The notes below the pieces were generated by a model. That model was not told where the DNA came from and ran no database searches. It saw only the letters and a program-made list of their open reading frames with translations. The translations under genes were made by a program, and so were the position numbers. From Lachnospiraceae bacterium (GTDB lineage: Bacteria > Bacillota > Clostridia > Lachnospirales > Lachnospiraceae), in the NCBI GenBank assembly GCA_017461775.1, contig JAFTXD010000014.1, forward strand, positions 1 to 36,396: a stretch of DNA of 36,396 bases, read 5' to 3'. This document shows, one piece after another, positions 8,386 to 17,100 of the stretch. Within the stretch, counting starts at the first letter, position 1. Every line of letters begins with the position of its first letter.

Positions 8386-8866
8386 TTCCTTCCTCCTCCA
8401 ACATCTCCTTCAATTTCCCGCGTGCTCTGGTAAGCTGCGTTCGTACCGTAGATGGCTTCTCTCCCAATACCTCGGACATTTCTTCAATGGATAAATCTTC
8501 ATAGTAAAATAAATGGATAACTGCCCGATATTTTTGCGGAAGTCTTTTTACTGTATCAATCAGTTCATCATGAACCTCCTCTTTCTCTGCGAAGGATCCT
8601 CCTTCTTCCAAACCTATCATCCTCTGCATCCATGCAGATTTCCAAAAATTTTTACAATGATTCACCGTCACACGCAAAAACCAAGCCTTTGCATGCTCTT
8701 CATTTTCAAATTCCGGTCTTTTTTTCAGATATTTCATGAACACATCCTGATGAATATCTTCCGCATCCTCTTTTGTCTTCACCATGGAATAGGCCATGCG
8801 GTACACCATATTTGAATATTTCTCAATCATCTCATAATCATCTGCGCGCAATGATTTTTCATTCAT
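8378..8866 (-). CDS. ECF-type RNA polymerase sigma factor
   Basis: A 162-residue extracytoplasmic-function sigma factor. Region 2 is visible as YSNMVYRMAYSMVKTKEDAEDIHQDVF with the DAEDI-QDVF core, and region 4 as LPQKYRAVIHLFYYEDLSIEEM...TVRTQLTRARGKL with a helix-turn-helix. The start at 8866 (MNEKSL) was preferred over a GTG four codons earlier because the purine-rich AAGGGTGG lies at a sensible distance. It ends with TGA inside the start of the DUF4179 gene, its presumed anti-sigma. No autoregulatory promoter could be identified with confidence in the short leader. Confidence 0.88.
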   Translation of the reverse strand: MNEKSLRADDYEMIEKYSNMVYRMAYSMVKTKEDAEDIHQDVFMKYLKKRPEFENEEHAKAWFLRVTVNHCKNFWKSAWMQRMIGLEEGGSFAEKEEVHDELIDTVKRLPQKYRAVIHLFYYEDLSIEEMSEVLGEKPSTVRTQLTRARGKLKEMLEEEGNV

Positions 8867-8926
8867 TTGTATCACCACCCTTCACATAGAATACAATTCA
8901 GGTATCTCAAAAGCTACAAAAAGATA

Positions 8927-8959
8927 CAAAAAAGACATGCAAAATTTCTGCATGTCTTT
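8927..8959 (-). terminator. Terminator of the DUF1266 lipoprotein unit
   Basis: AAAGACATGCA (8931-8941) pairs perfectly with TGCATGTCTTT (8949-8959) around a 7-base loop. On the minus strand the stem continues into six T residues. It lies 15 bases past the stop of the lipoprotein gene and separates that unit from the ECF sigma gene. Confidence 0.85.
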
Positions 8960-8974
8960 CCAAAGAACTATTCC

Positions 8975-10048
8975 TTACCAGAATTTTTCCAGTGGCATTT
9001 TAAAATCCAATGTATTATATGGGGATTCTCCATCCTCCATCAATCGGTCATAATGCCATTTTCTCAGCTCCACATAACTGGAACCATAAGCATAATACGA
9101 ATATCCATAGTAGTATGAATCATTTAATGCTGTCCAGGAATCAAACTGTGCCTGCATCACCTGAGCAACAGCAAGCTGTATACTTAAGGATTCTTCCAAT
9201 GTAAAATAACCTAAATAATAACAATTTCCGCAAAGCTGCATAATACGGCAATAGTCCCAGCCATCAATACCATTATCACCACAGGCGTTATAAATCACTC
9301 TCATGTGCTGGTAATACTCCACAACACTTTGCTTGTCCTCTTCACTTAGTCCCTGTTCCTGCGCCAGAAGATCCCAGACCTGTAAAAAAGTTTTCTCATC
9401 CAGCTCCAGAATTTCCCCCATATCTAGCAACTGTATTTCTTCTGCATATCCGGGTGCATGTCCATCTGTAGCAAGCCAAAGAATTGTCTCTATTGCCGAA
9501 GCTCTATCCACAATTCCCCAGCTGGACTCCAGCTGTTCATATAAATACTCCACTTTGTCATCCCGTTCATCGTTATACCCACCAACGTAATGATAATCTG
9601 CTCCCAGGCTTCTGACAAACATGGCATAGGTTGCATTCAACCATTGCAGAGTGTCGCACTCCACATCCTTCTGCTTTAACGTACTTTCCGGCTTTTCATC
9701 CGGAAGCAGTTCGATGGCTTCTACGATGTAATCCACATATTCTGCTTTTTTACTGGGGTATGCAAGAGATGCCATATACTCTTCATAGGCAGCCCATTCC
9801 AATGAAGCCAGTTCTTCTTCGGTAAGAGACTCTTCTACAGAAGGCTCCGCCGTCACTTCCAGCAAGCTTTCCTCCGACTCCTTCATGGAAATATGCGCCT
9901 CCGCGGTAACATCATCTTCAGAAGAAGATTCCGCCACAACTTCATCCGCTATGTTGGAAACAGGCATGCCATTGTCCGCCGTTTTGCTTCCACATCCGGT
10001 GAATACCAGGAGTCCCCCTAATAACATATAGGTCAAATATTTTTTCAT
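8975..10048 (-). CDS. DUF1266 domain lipoprotein
   Basis: A 357-residue predicted lipoprotein. The start at 10048 gives MKKYLTYMLLGGLLVFTGC, a typical type II signal with a lipobox whose cysteine is residue 19. An acidic, Ser/Glu-rich linker of about 80 residues follows. The C-terminal half matches DUF1266: WGIVDRASAIETILWL, then GWDYCRIMQLCG and YYLGYFTLEES, then FDSWTALNDSYYYGYSYY, the usual order of conserved Trp, Asp and Gly motifs. The family has no established function. The start codon overlaps the stop of the upstream membrane-protein gene by one base (TAATG), so it is coupled to it. Confidence 0.8.
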   Translation of the reverse strand: MKKYLTYMLLGGLLVFTGCGSKTADNGMPVSNIADEVVAESSSEDDVTAEAHISMKESEESLLEVTAEPSVEESLTEEELASLEWAAYEEYMASLAYPSKKAEYVDYIVEAIELLPDEKPESTLKQKDVECDTLQWLNATYAMFVRSLGADYHYVGGYNDERDDKVEYLYEQLESSWGIVDRASAIETILWLATDGHAPGYAEEIQLLDMGEILELDEKTFLQVWDLLAQEQGLSEEDKQSVVEYYQHMRVIYNACGDNGIDGWDYCRIMQLCGNCYYLGYFTLEESLSIQLAVAQVMQAQFDSWTALNDSYYYGYSYYAYGSSYVELRKWHYDRLMEDGESPYNTLDFKMPLEKFW

Positions 10049-10398
10049 TATCCTTTTCTCTTCTTTACTATGTAATAAATCAGCCAACCAAGGGCGCTAC
10101 TTGCAGCAAGGCACACCGCCATAATCAGCATAATCAGTGCCACAAAGCCTCCAATTAAAAAGCTCAAGAATTTGAAACCGGAAATGACATTCAAGAATAC
10201 CAAAAGTGCCATCACTCCGGCAAGAATCAGCATACTGAATCTTACCCACTTCTTTTCATTCTTGCAAAGCTTATACTGCATAAATACCAGAAGGATGCAG
10301 GGTATCAGAAGTGGCCAGAATCCGCCCAGACTACCTGCCACAAAAACTGCGGTAGGACCATCCGCGCCGCCAATTACAGAAACGAGATTCGCCACCAT
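10048..10398 (-). CDS. Small membrane protein with IGGADGPT motif
   Basis: A 116-residue protein with three hydrophobic segments (about 24-42, 52-72 and 76-108) and a basic C-terminus. Residues 8-18 read VIGGADGPTAV, the hallmark motif of the beta subunit of sodium-translocating decarboxylases (OadB, GcdB, MmdB), where it lines the carboxybiotin/sodium site. Those subunits are about three times longer, and nothing else of the subunit is present, so this is not a functional decarboxylase subunit on its own. It sits 3 bases after the Dabb gene and is coupled to the DUF1266 lipoprotein. Function unknown. Confidence 0.75.
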   Translation of the reverse strand: MVANLVSVIGGADGPTAVFVAGSLGGFWPLLIPCILLVFMQYKLCKNEKKWVRFSMLILAGVMALLVFLNVISGFKFLSFLIGGFVALIMLIMAVCLAASSALGWLIYYIVKKRKG

Positions 10399-10401
10399 AT
10401 C

Positions 10402-10704
10402 TTATACCTCATAGTCTAGACACATTCTGGTCTTGGTGTAAGGTCTTACCTTGCCATCAGCCACCGCTACATGGGCAGGATGTACGGCGTAAGCCTTTAA
10501 TGCGGCCTCATCTGTAAAGGTAGAATCCAGCATCACCTCTGCGTTAGAGCTGGAAAGACCATTGATATTTACCTGAATCTCTACCAAACCGTCAATCTGT
10601 CCTTTCAGACCCTCTAAACCTTCCTTGATGCCAGCCTTTACGGACTGCTTTTCTGCAGCGGATAATTCATCCTTTAACTGCCATAAAATTATGTGCTTTA
10701 CCAT
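10402..10704 (-). CDS. Dabb family (stress-responsive A/B barrel) protein
   Basis: A 100-residue single-domain dimeric alpha-beta barrel protein. MVKHIILWQLKDE at the start, the central STFTDEAALKAYAVHPAH and the C-terminal strand fit the Dabb family (Pfam stress responsive A/B barrel), with the conserved histidine at position 4. Bacterial members are poorly characterised. GAAAGGAC precedes the ATG. It is the first gene of a three-gene unit with the IGGADGPT membrane protein and the DUF1266 lipoprotein. A multi-hairpin element separates it from the upstream PFL gene. Confidence 0.85.
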   Translation of the reverse strand: MVKHIILWQLKDELSAAEKQSVKAGIKEGLEGLKGQIDGLVEIQVNINGLSSSNAEVMLDSTFTDEAALKAYAVHPAHVAVADGKVRPYTKTRMCLDYEV

Positions 10705-10725
10705 ATATATCGTCCTTTCATTGTT

Positions 10726-10852
10726 GCAAAGCCGGGCTCAAAAATGCCATGCATTTTTGAGCTATTTGGCACGCCAAATAAAGCCACGAAAGCACATGGC
10801 CGCCTGTGCAAGCACAGCGTCCCTGTCCTTTCATGTCTTTGCCCGGCTTTGC
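10726..10852. repeat. Multi-hairpin structured intergenic element
   Basis: A 127-base stretch between the PFL and Dabb genes consists almost entirely of inverted repeats. A perfect 12-bp outer stem, GCAAAGCCGGGC (10726-10737) with GCCCGGCTTTGC (10841-10852), encloses several hairpins. They are: CTCAAAAATGC/GCATTTTTGAG with a CAT loop (10737-10761); TATTTGGC-AC-GCCAAATA (10763-10780); a weaker GCCA/TGGC pair (10783-10800); and CTGTGC-AA-GCACAG (10804-10817). No T-run follows on either strand, so it is not a simple terminator. It may be a dispersed repeat, a processing site, or a structured RNA. A 10-base direct repeat, GTCCTTTCAT, occurs at 10712-10721 and 10825-10834. Confidence 0.75.
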
Positions 10853-10860
10853 TTTGTTCC

Positions 10861-12225
10861 TTAGTTTTTGAAACTATGAATCGGGGCGGGGATTCGTCCG
10901 CCGCGGTTTACAAATGCATCACAGGAGAATGGATTTACCGGCATAATCGGTGCGTAGCCCAGAAGTCCGCCGAACTCCACAGTTTCACCAACACCCTTAC
11001 CGATTACCGGAATAATACGAACTGCAGTGGTTTTCTGGTTAACCATACCAATTGCCATTTCATCCGCAATAATACCGGAAATAGTGGTTGCCTTGGTGTC
11101 TCCCGGAATGGCAATCATATCCAAACCTACGGAGCATACACAGGTCATAGCCTCTAATTTTTCCAGAGTAAGGGCTCCTGCCACTACAGCATCAATCATT
11201 CCCTGGTCCTCGCTGACCGGAATAAATGCACCACTAAGACCGCCTACGTAAGAAGATGCCATAACGCCCCCCTTCTTCACCTGGTCGTTTAACAGGGCAA
11301 GTGCTGCGGTAGTACCCGGCGCACCGGCATACTCCAGACCGATTTCACATAAAATATCTGCTACACTATCACCAATCGCCGGAGTCGGTGCCAAAGATAA
11401 ATCTACAATACCAAAAGGCACACCCAGTCTCTTAGAAGCCTCCTGAGCTACCAGCTGACCCACACGGGTAACCTTAAATGCAGTCTTTTTGATGGTTTCA
11501 CAAAGAATCTCAAAATTCTTACCACGAACCTTTTCAAGCGCGGTCTTCACTACGCCGGGGCCACTGACACCAACGTTAATAATCTTATCCGCCTCTGTCA
11601 CACCATGGAAAGCACCTGCCATAAATGGATTATCATCGGGAGCATTACAAAATACCACCAGCTTGGCGCAACCTAAGGAATCATCCTCCTTGGTGTACTC
11701 CGCTGTCTGGATAATCATCTCACCCATCAGCTTCACCGCATCCATATTGATACCGGTCTTGGTGGAGCCTAAATTAATGGAGCTGCACACTCTCTCCGTA
11801 GTAGAAAGAGCCAGTGGAATGGAGCGGATTAACAGCTCGTCTGCCGGGGTCATTCCCTTACTCACCAGTGCAGAATAACCACCAATAAAGTTTACCCCCA
11901 CTTCATGGGCAACCTTATCCAGCGTCTTTGCGATGGACGCAAAATCTTCTACGGTCTTACATGCCGCACCACCAATCAGAGCAATGGGGGTTACGGAAAT
12001 TCTCTTATTTACGATAGGAATACCGAATTCTCTGGAAATCTCCTCACCGGTCTTCACCAAATCCTTGGCCGCATTGTAAATCTTATCGTAAATCTTTTTA
12101 TTTAATACTTCTAAATCGGAATCAATACAATCAAGAAGGCTGATACCCAGAGTAATGGTTCTTACGTCAAGGTTCTCTTCTTCAATCATTTTATTGGTTT
12201 CTGCAACTTCAAATAAATTAATCAC
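10861..12225 (-). CDS. PFL family protein (UPF0210)
   Basis: A 454-residue member of the UPF0210/DUF711 PFL family, which has a pyruvate formate-lyase-like barrel fold but no demonstrated reaction. Recognisable segments are the N-terminal [29 protein letters not shown], the [10 protein letters not shown] and [18 protein letters not shown] stretches, and the C-terminal [23 protein letters not shown]. Length is typical. The start is GTG at 12223-12225, with AAGGAG 9 bases upstream. It follows the ACT-domain gene by 12 bases; this ACT-PFL pair is widely conserved in Firmicutes, and the ACT protein is assumed to regulate or sense for its partner. Confidence 0.88.
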   Translation of the reverse strand: MINLFEVAETNKMIEEENLDVRTITLGISLLDCIDSDLEVLNKKIYDKIYNAAKDLVKTGEEISREFGIPIVNKRISVTPIALIGGAACKTVEDFASIAKTLDKVAHEVGVNFIGGYSALVSKGMTPADELLIRSIPLALSTTERVCSSINLGSTKTGINMDAVKLMGEMIIQTAEYTKEDDSLGCAKLVVFCNAPDDNPFMAGAFHGVTEADKIINVGVSGPGVVKTALEKVRGKNFEILCETIKKTAFKVTRVGQLVAQEASKRLGVPFGIVDLSLAPTPAIGDSVADILCEIGLEYAGAPGTTAALALLNDQVKKGGVMASSYVGGLSGAFIPVSEDQGMIDAVVAGALTLEKLEAMTCVCSVGLDMIAIPGDTKATTISGIIADEMAIGMVNQKTTAVRIIPVIGKGVGETVEFGGLLGYAPIMPVNPFSCDAFVNRGGRIPAPIHSFKN

Positions 12226-12237
12226 TTTGCCTTCTCC

Positions 12238-12510
12238 TTAAATCCTGTGCATTTTATCAAAAATTTCTTCCTTCTGGCACTTGATGGATACGCCAATTTC
12301 CTCGCCCAGCTTCTCCAGCTCGTCAGCAAGGTCACCATGCTGCTTATTCATTCCGGTAGTATCTACAATCATCATCATGTTGAAAAATCCGGATACGATG
12401 GTCTGAGAAATATCCAGGATATTTACCTGACTTTCTGCCAGATATGTACATACCTTCGCGATAATTCCTACGGTATCTTTACCAACAACAGTAATAATGG
12501 TTTTCTTCAT
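12238..12510 (-). CDS. ACT domain-containing protein (UPF0237)
   Basis: A 90-residue protein consisting of a single ACT domain (MKKTIITVVGKDTVGIIAKV, then VNILDISQTIVSGFFNMMMIVD), the small-ligand-binding fold usually used for amino acid sensing. It matches the UPF0237 family found next to UPF0210 genes. An alternative ATG two codons earlier (12514-12516) sits too close to GGAG, so the later start was chosen. It is the first gene of the unit with the PFL gene and has its own promoter upstream. Confidence 0.88.
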   Translation of the reverse strand: MKKTIITVVGKDTVGIIAKVCTYLAESQVNILDISQTIVSGFFNMMMIVDTTGMNKQHGDLADELEKLGEEIGVSIKCQKEEIFDKMHRI

Positions 12511-12549
12511 AATCATTTTCTCCTTTATATAAACCGTAAATCAAACATC

Positions 12550-12577
12550 ATTATAAACTTATTCACTGAAAAATCAA
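12550..12577 (-). promoter_or_regulatory. Sigma-A promoter of the ACT-PFL unit
   Basis: Minus strand TTGATT (12572-12577), a 16-base spacer and a perfect TATAAT (12550-12555), just past the stop of the metallo-hydrolase gene. It implies a short leader of about 30 bases before the ACT gene. Confidence 0.55.
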
Positions 12578-12588
12578 GTCATTCTCCA

Positions 12589-13389
12589 TCAGGCAATCTG
12601 TATTACCGGGGAAACCTCACTTCTTTTCGCTACCTGAATATCAAAATCCGACGCATTGTAAGGATTATCCCCCATGGTAATCTCCATGCGCACCGCCTCA
12701 TAAGCCAGCTCCGGCAGATTGTTGTCCTTGCTTAAATGCCCCAGCACAATGGATTTCATGTTATCATGCAATATCCGGCTAAGCAGTCTTCCTGAATTTT
12801 CATTAGAAAGGTGCCCTCTATCCCCTAAAATACGTTGCTTTAAATGATAGGGATAAGGCCCTACCTGCAGCATATTCACGTCATGATTGGCTTCAATCAG
12901 CACCGCATCCATACCTCGAAGACACTCCACCGTATAATCATTGAAAACGCCAAGGTCGGTACAGACCGCCACTCTTCTGCTTCCATAGCTGACCCGATAG
13001 CCCACCGGCTCTGCCGCATCATGGGAAATCTTCATGGGATTAATCACCAAATCCTTGATACAGAGCTTATTGTCGGGACGAACCGGTACAAACAGTTCCT
13101 CCTCAATTTTTCCTACAGAAGAACAATTCTTAATCGCATAGATGGTTCCCGGGGTAGCATATATAGGAATGTGATATTTCCTTGCCATGACCCCCAGTCC
13201 CGCGATATGATCCACATGCTCATGGGTAATCAGAATCCCATCCAAATCCCTTCCGGTAATATCCAGCTCATTTAATCCGGCCTCCGCCTTCTTACCGCTG
13301 ATTCCTACATCTACTAACAGGTGTGTAGCCTCAGACCCCACATAAATGCAGTTTCCGCTGCTTCCACTTGCAATACTACATAAACGCAT
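12589..13389 (-). CDS. MBL-fold metallo-hydrolase, WalJ/YycJ type
   Basis: A 266-residue metallo-beta-lactamase fold protein. The first metal motif THEHVDH (His56, His58, Asp60, His61) is intact, preceded by the family's opening MRLCSIASGSSGNCIYVG and followed by further ligand segments (ISHDAAEP, EANHD, LGHLSKDNN). This pattern is that of YycJ/WalJ, a cytosolic protein linked in other Firmicutes to cell-wall/division coordination and a possible DNA 5'-exonuclease activity. Here it is at the end of the polC-polA-coaE-FtsA-like run, 7 bases after the FtsA-like gene, rather than beside walRK. It terminates with TGA. Confidence 0.85.
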   Translation of the reverse strand: MRLCSIASGSSGNCIYVGSEATHLLVDVGISGKKAEAGLNELDITGRDLDGILITHEHVDHIAGLGVMARKYHIPIYATPGTIYAIKNCSSVGKIEEELFVPVRPDNKLCIKDLVINPMKISHDAAEPVGYRVSYGSRRVAVCTDLGVFNDYTVECLRGMDAVLIEANHDVNMLQVGPYPYHLKQRILGDRGHLSNENSGRLLSRILHDNMKSIVLGHLSKDNNLPELAYEAVRMEITMGDNPYNASDFDIQVAKRSEVSPVIQIA

Positions 13390-13396
13390 AAATATC

Positions 13397-15526
13397 TTAA
13401 ATCTCCCTCCAGTAGATGCTTATCACATCACCATCTTTCAAATATTCCATATAGTCCGCAGGACGATTGTTGATTTCACAGACAATGCTTCTTCCCTTGG
13501 ATTCCTTTAAATTAAAGTCAATGTAGTCAAATACATCCACGTACACATAAGCTTTTTTGCCCGTCATGGTAACCGGTCTTCCATTTACCATGACCACAAT
13601 GCTTCCCAGAGTTGCAGATACAAAAGCACTTGGCATCGGCTGTGACTCTACTGCTACCGGAGTTTCCGGCTTCTTTACCGGTTCCGGTTCAGGAGCCGGG
13701 GCTGGCTGTGATGCCTTTGCCATCTCCTTTGCTACATCTTCCTCCAAAAGCTCATCCAAAGTCTGTGCCTTTTCCTTCTTCTGAAAATCCAGGGTAAAGG
13801 TATCGAATACCTTGGTATCCTTCAGCGCCGGTACACCATTTACCAGAATCTGAATATCCTCTGTCAGAACCATATCCAGAAGTGCTGCCGCCTGCTCCAC
13901 GGTATACCAATTGGCAATTTCGATATCGTCCCCATCCTGAATCACATAGGAAGGTACCTGAATCTGTCCGCCCACATAAGCCGTTTTGGGCAGGCTGATG
14001 TCCTTTCCGCTTACCTTGATACTCATCTGCTCCTTTAACTCCGGCAAAGAGCCCAGCTCCACATGCACCGGTTCCCCCTCGGTGGAAGGTGTCACCACCA
14101 CCTTGGAACCATTGATTACCTTGGTGTGAATATCTGCTTCATTACCATCTACAGTAATTACCGCCGCCTCACCCTGTAAGCCTCTGGCCATGCGACTCTT
14201 ACCATTTACATTATAAACAATGCCCTTTCCACGCTTCGGGAACAAGGATTCATTGGAGAAGCCTGCCGCAATAGCTGCATCCACTACGGACAGCTTGCCA
14301 TTATCGTACAGCTTCACTCTCTGGTCATTGAAGGTGACAAATATAAAATTGTTGCTCATTTCATAATAACTTAAACAAATACCGATAGGCGTTACCATTA
14401 AGGAATCCTTGCGTGCTTCCGGTACTTCAAAATCGATGGTCTGCATTACCTCCTGACCACGAATTGCCACACGCTCCTTTACAAGTCCCAGCTCCTGAGC
14501 CAGCATCTCGGTATAGCCCGGAATCATTCCGCCGCCACCTACTACAAACACTGCGCTTACCGGCTTATCACCGTTCAAATCACGGATAATCTGTGCCACC
14601 TGCTTTGTCATACTCTCGATGGATGGCTTTAAAAGCTCCATCACCTCTGCGGAGGTAATGGTCTGGGGAAGGCCGATAATGTCCAAATACTCTACCGTGT
14701 CCTTCTCTCCGGCCTGACGCTTAATCATCTCTGCGGTTTCAAAATCCACCAGACAGTGCTGCACAATCTGGTCTGTTAAAGAATCTCCTGCAATGGGAAG
14801 CATACCATACGCAGTGATGGTTCCCTCTTTGGTAATGGAAATATCGCTGGTTCCAGCGCCCACATCCACAAGGGCCAGATTCAGCATACGGAACTTTTCC
14901 GGGATAGCTACGGTAATGGCCGCAATGGGCTCCAGTGTCAGATTCACCACATGAAGTCCTGCAATCTCCACTGCCTTGTAAAGACCATCCACTACATCAT
15001 CCGGCAGGAAGGTGGCAATCAAATCCACTCCCACACTCTTGGCCTTATGGCCTTCCAGATTACCAATCACATAACCATTTAAGTAATAGCGCATGGCAGT
15101 GTAACCCACACAATAAAACTGCATTTCCGTATCATTGGTCTTGGAAAACTCCTCGTAAGCCTTTTCCACACCCATGGTATCTAACGCATAAATATCCTCG
15201 GTAGTCAGCTCCTTATCCATTCCGTAGGTGTATTCTACGGAAGTGGTTACGGTACGGAGCACACGACCTGCGGCAGCAATACATACACCGGTAAGCTTGG
15301 TGTCCAAATCCCTCTCCAGCAGCTCCTTTACCGCCCGGATACTCTCCCCCACCTTCACGATATCATGAATCTGACCGTCAATCATCGCTCTGGTTTCATG
15401 CTCCTTAATACGCTGGGCAAGGATTTTGAAACGATTACCGTCCTTATATCCTACGGTACCTACAATACTTCTGGTACCGATATCCAGTCCAAATACTAAT
15501 TCCTGCTTTTCTTCTAACATAGCCAT
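13397..15526 (-). CDS. FtsA/PilM-like actin-fold ATPase
   Basis: A 709-residue protein with an FtsA-type actin fold. The phosphate-1 motif is at about 13-22 (GLDIGTRS), phosphate-2 at about 219-230 (LVDVGAGTSDIS), and the adenosine motif is VFVVGGGGMIPG. The C-terminal 280 residues are unusual for FtsA: a beta-rich region, a linker rich in Pro, Glu and Ala (about residues 600-630), and a final small domain beginning VMVNGRPVTMTGKKAY. Proteins of this layout are common in Clostridia downstream of coaE and are annotated as cell-division FtsA-domain proteins, but they are distinct from the canonical FtsA and their role is unproven. The start overlaps the end of coaE by 13 bases. Confidence 0.8.
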   Translation of the reverse strand: MAMLEEKQELVFGLDIGTRSIVGTVGYKDGNRFKILAQRIKEHETRAMIDGQIHDIVKVGESIRAVKELLERDLDTKLTGVCIAAAGRVLRTVTTSVEYTYGMDKELTTEDIYALDTMGVEKAYEEFSKTNDTEMQFYCVGYTAMRYYLNGYVIGNLEGHKAKSVGVDLIATFLPDDVVDGLYKAVEIAGLHVVNLTLEPIAAITVAIPEKFRMLNLALVDVGAGTSDISITKEGTITAYGMLPIAGDSLTDQIVQHCLVDFETAEMIKRQAGEKDTVEYLDIIGLPQTITSAEVMELLKPSIESMTKQVAQIIRDLNGDKPVSAVFVVGGGGMIPGYTEMLAQELGLVKERVAIRGQEVMQTIDFEVPEARKDSLMVTPIGICLSYYEMSNNFIFVTFNDQRVKLYDNGKLSVVDAAIAAGFSNESLFPKRGKGIVYNVNGKSRMARGLQGEAAVITVDGNEADIHTKVINGSKVVVTPSTEGEPVHVELGSLPELKEQMSIKVSGKDISLPKTAYVGGQIQVPSYVIQDGDDIEIANWYTVEQAAALLDMVLTEDIQILVNGVPALKDTKVFDTFTLDFQKKEKAQTLDELLEEDVAKEMAKASQPAPAPEPEPVKKPETPVAVESQPMPSAFVSATLGSIVVMVNGRPVTMTGKKAYVYVDVFDYIDFNLKESKGRSIVCEINNRPADYMEYLKDGDVISIYWREI

Positions 15527-16119
15527 GTATATTCCTCCAGCCTCTGTTTTATTGCCAGATGTGTATCCTCCAGCTTGCCACTGTTATCAATGACAAAATC
15601 GCAATTTGCACGAAATTCCTCCTCAGAAAGCTGACTGGCCATAATCTGGGATATTTTCTCCTCCGAATAGCCCCTGCTTTCCTTTAGTCTTCGCCTTCGT
15701 ACATCCTCTCTCGTATAAATATACCACATTTCATCCACAATGTGACCATATCCGGCTTCAATTAATAGAGCCGCTTCAATAAAAAACAGCTCTACCTCTC
15801 CGGCATCCCCCGCTTCTGAAATTTTTTTTCGGATAAATTCCTCCACGCGGGGATGTACAATGGCATTTACCTGTTCTAAAAGTGCTTCCTCTGCAAAGAT
15901 TTTTGCTGCCATGGCCCTTCTGTCGATTTCGCCATCCGGCCCAAGAATCTCTTCTCCCAGAAGACTGACAATTTCTTCATAACAGACCTGCCCTTTTCGT
16001 TGTACAATATGGGCAACCTCATCTGCCAGATAAATCTCACACAGATAATGCTCCCGGATAAAGGAAAGCACCTGGGACTTACCGCTTCCCACGCCTCCCG
16101 TAATTCCAATCAGTTTCAT
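15514..16119 (-). CDS. coaE: Dephospho-CoA kinase
   Basis: A 201-residue P-loop kinase that phosphorylates the 3'-OH of dephospho-CoA, the last step of coenzyme A synthesis. The Walker A motif is GITGGVGSGKS (5-15). The CoaE signature Asp of YLADEVAH, the IVHPRVEEFI segment and the LIEAGYGHIVDEMWYIYT segment are all in the expected order, as is the LID-like RRRRLKESRGYSEE. It lies 15 bases downstream of polA, as in many Firmicutes, and overlaps the FtsA-like gene. Confidence 0.95.
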   Translation of the reverse strand: MKLIGITGGVGSGKSQVLSFIREHYLCEIYLADEVAHIVQRKGQVCYEEIVSLLGEEILGPDGEIDRRAMAAKIFAEEALLEQVNAIVHPRVEEFIRKKISEAGDAGEVELFFIEAALLIEAGYGHIVDEMWYIYTREDVRRRRLKESRGYSEEKISQIMASQLSEEEFRANCDFVIDNSGKLEDTHLAIKQRLEEYTWLC

Positions 16120-16134
16120 AAAAACTCCTAAAGA

Positions 16135-17037
16135 CTAGTGTGCATCGTACCAGTCTTTTCCTACATGTAAATCTACGGCCAAATCCACTGCCAAATCCGC
16201 AGCCTGACGCATATTGTTCGCCAGTATTTCTTTCACCTGTGCCACTTCCTCTTCCCACACTTCGATGAGAAGTTCGTCATGAACCTGTAAAATCAGCTTG
16301 GATTTCAGCCCTGCTTCCCTTAGAGCCTTCCAGACCTTTATCATTGCCAGCTTAATAATATCCGCCGCTGTCCCTTGTATAGGTGCATTCATGGCCACAC
16401 GCTCTCCGAAGGAACGCTGCATGAAATTGGAGGAAGAAAGCTCCGGTATGGGTCTCCTTCTTCCGAATAAGGTGGCGGTATATCCGTCCTTCTTGGCATT
16501 TTCCACCAGATCATCCAGATACTGCTTAAGTCTTGGATAGGTAGCAAAATACTGCTCTATATATCCTGCCGCTTCCTTACGGCTGATACTCAAATCCTGA
16601 CTGAGGCCAAAAGAACTGATGCCGTATACGATACCAAAATTTACCGCCTTGGCATTTCTTCGTTGCAGCTCCGTTACCTCTTCAAAAGGAATCTTAAATA
16701 CCTTGGATGCTGTGATTCTGTGGATGTCCTGCTCACTGCGGTAAGCACTAATCAGCTCTTCATCCCCGGAGAGATGAGCCAACACACGCAGCTCGATCTG
16801 AGAATAATCCGCATCCATGAGTAGGCACCCTTCCTTGGGCACAAATACCTTACGAATCTGCTTACCCAGCTCCATACGCATGGGGATATTCTGTAAATTC
16901 GGCTCCGTGGAGCTGATACGTCCCGTAGCCGTAATGGTCTGATTAAAGGTGGTATGAATCCTTCCATCCTCCCGGATACAGCCGGAAAGTCCCTCTGCGT
17001 AGGTGGACTTCAATTTGGTCAATGTCCGGTATTCCAA
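16135..17037 (-). pseudogene. polA: DNA polymerase I, polymerase-domain fragment after in-frame stop
   Basis: The C-terminal part of DNA polymerase I, cut off from its N-terminus by an in-frame TGA at 17101-17103. The reading frame continues without a shift from 17100. All polymerase motifs are intact: TGRISSTEPNLQNIP, motif A DADYSQIELR, motif B RRNAKAVNFGIVYG and motif C QVHDELLIEV. The only possible independent start near the break is TTG (17035-17037), with no good ribosome binding site, so separate translation is doubtful. If the TGA is read through, suppressed or a sequencing error, the full protein would be 898 residues, a normal Pol I length. Whether this fragment is made in the cell cannot be told from sequence. 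Confidence 0.8.
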
Positions 17038-17100
17038 AATATCATTTACGATAGGATACTCCGGTGCCAGCTTCTCCAGTACATCCGCCGCCGTAGAATA

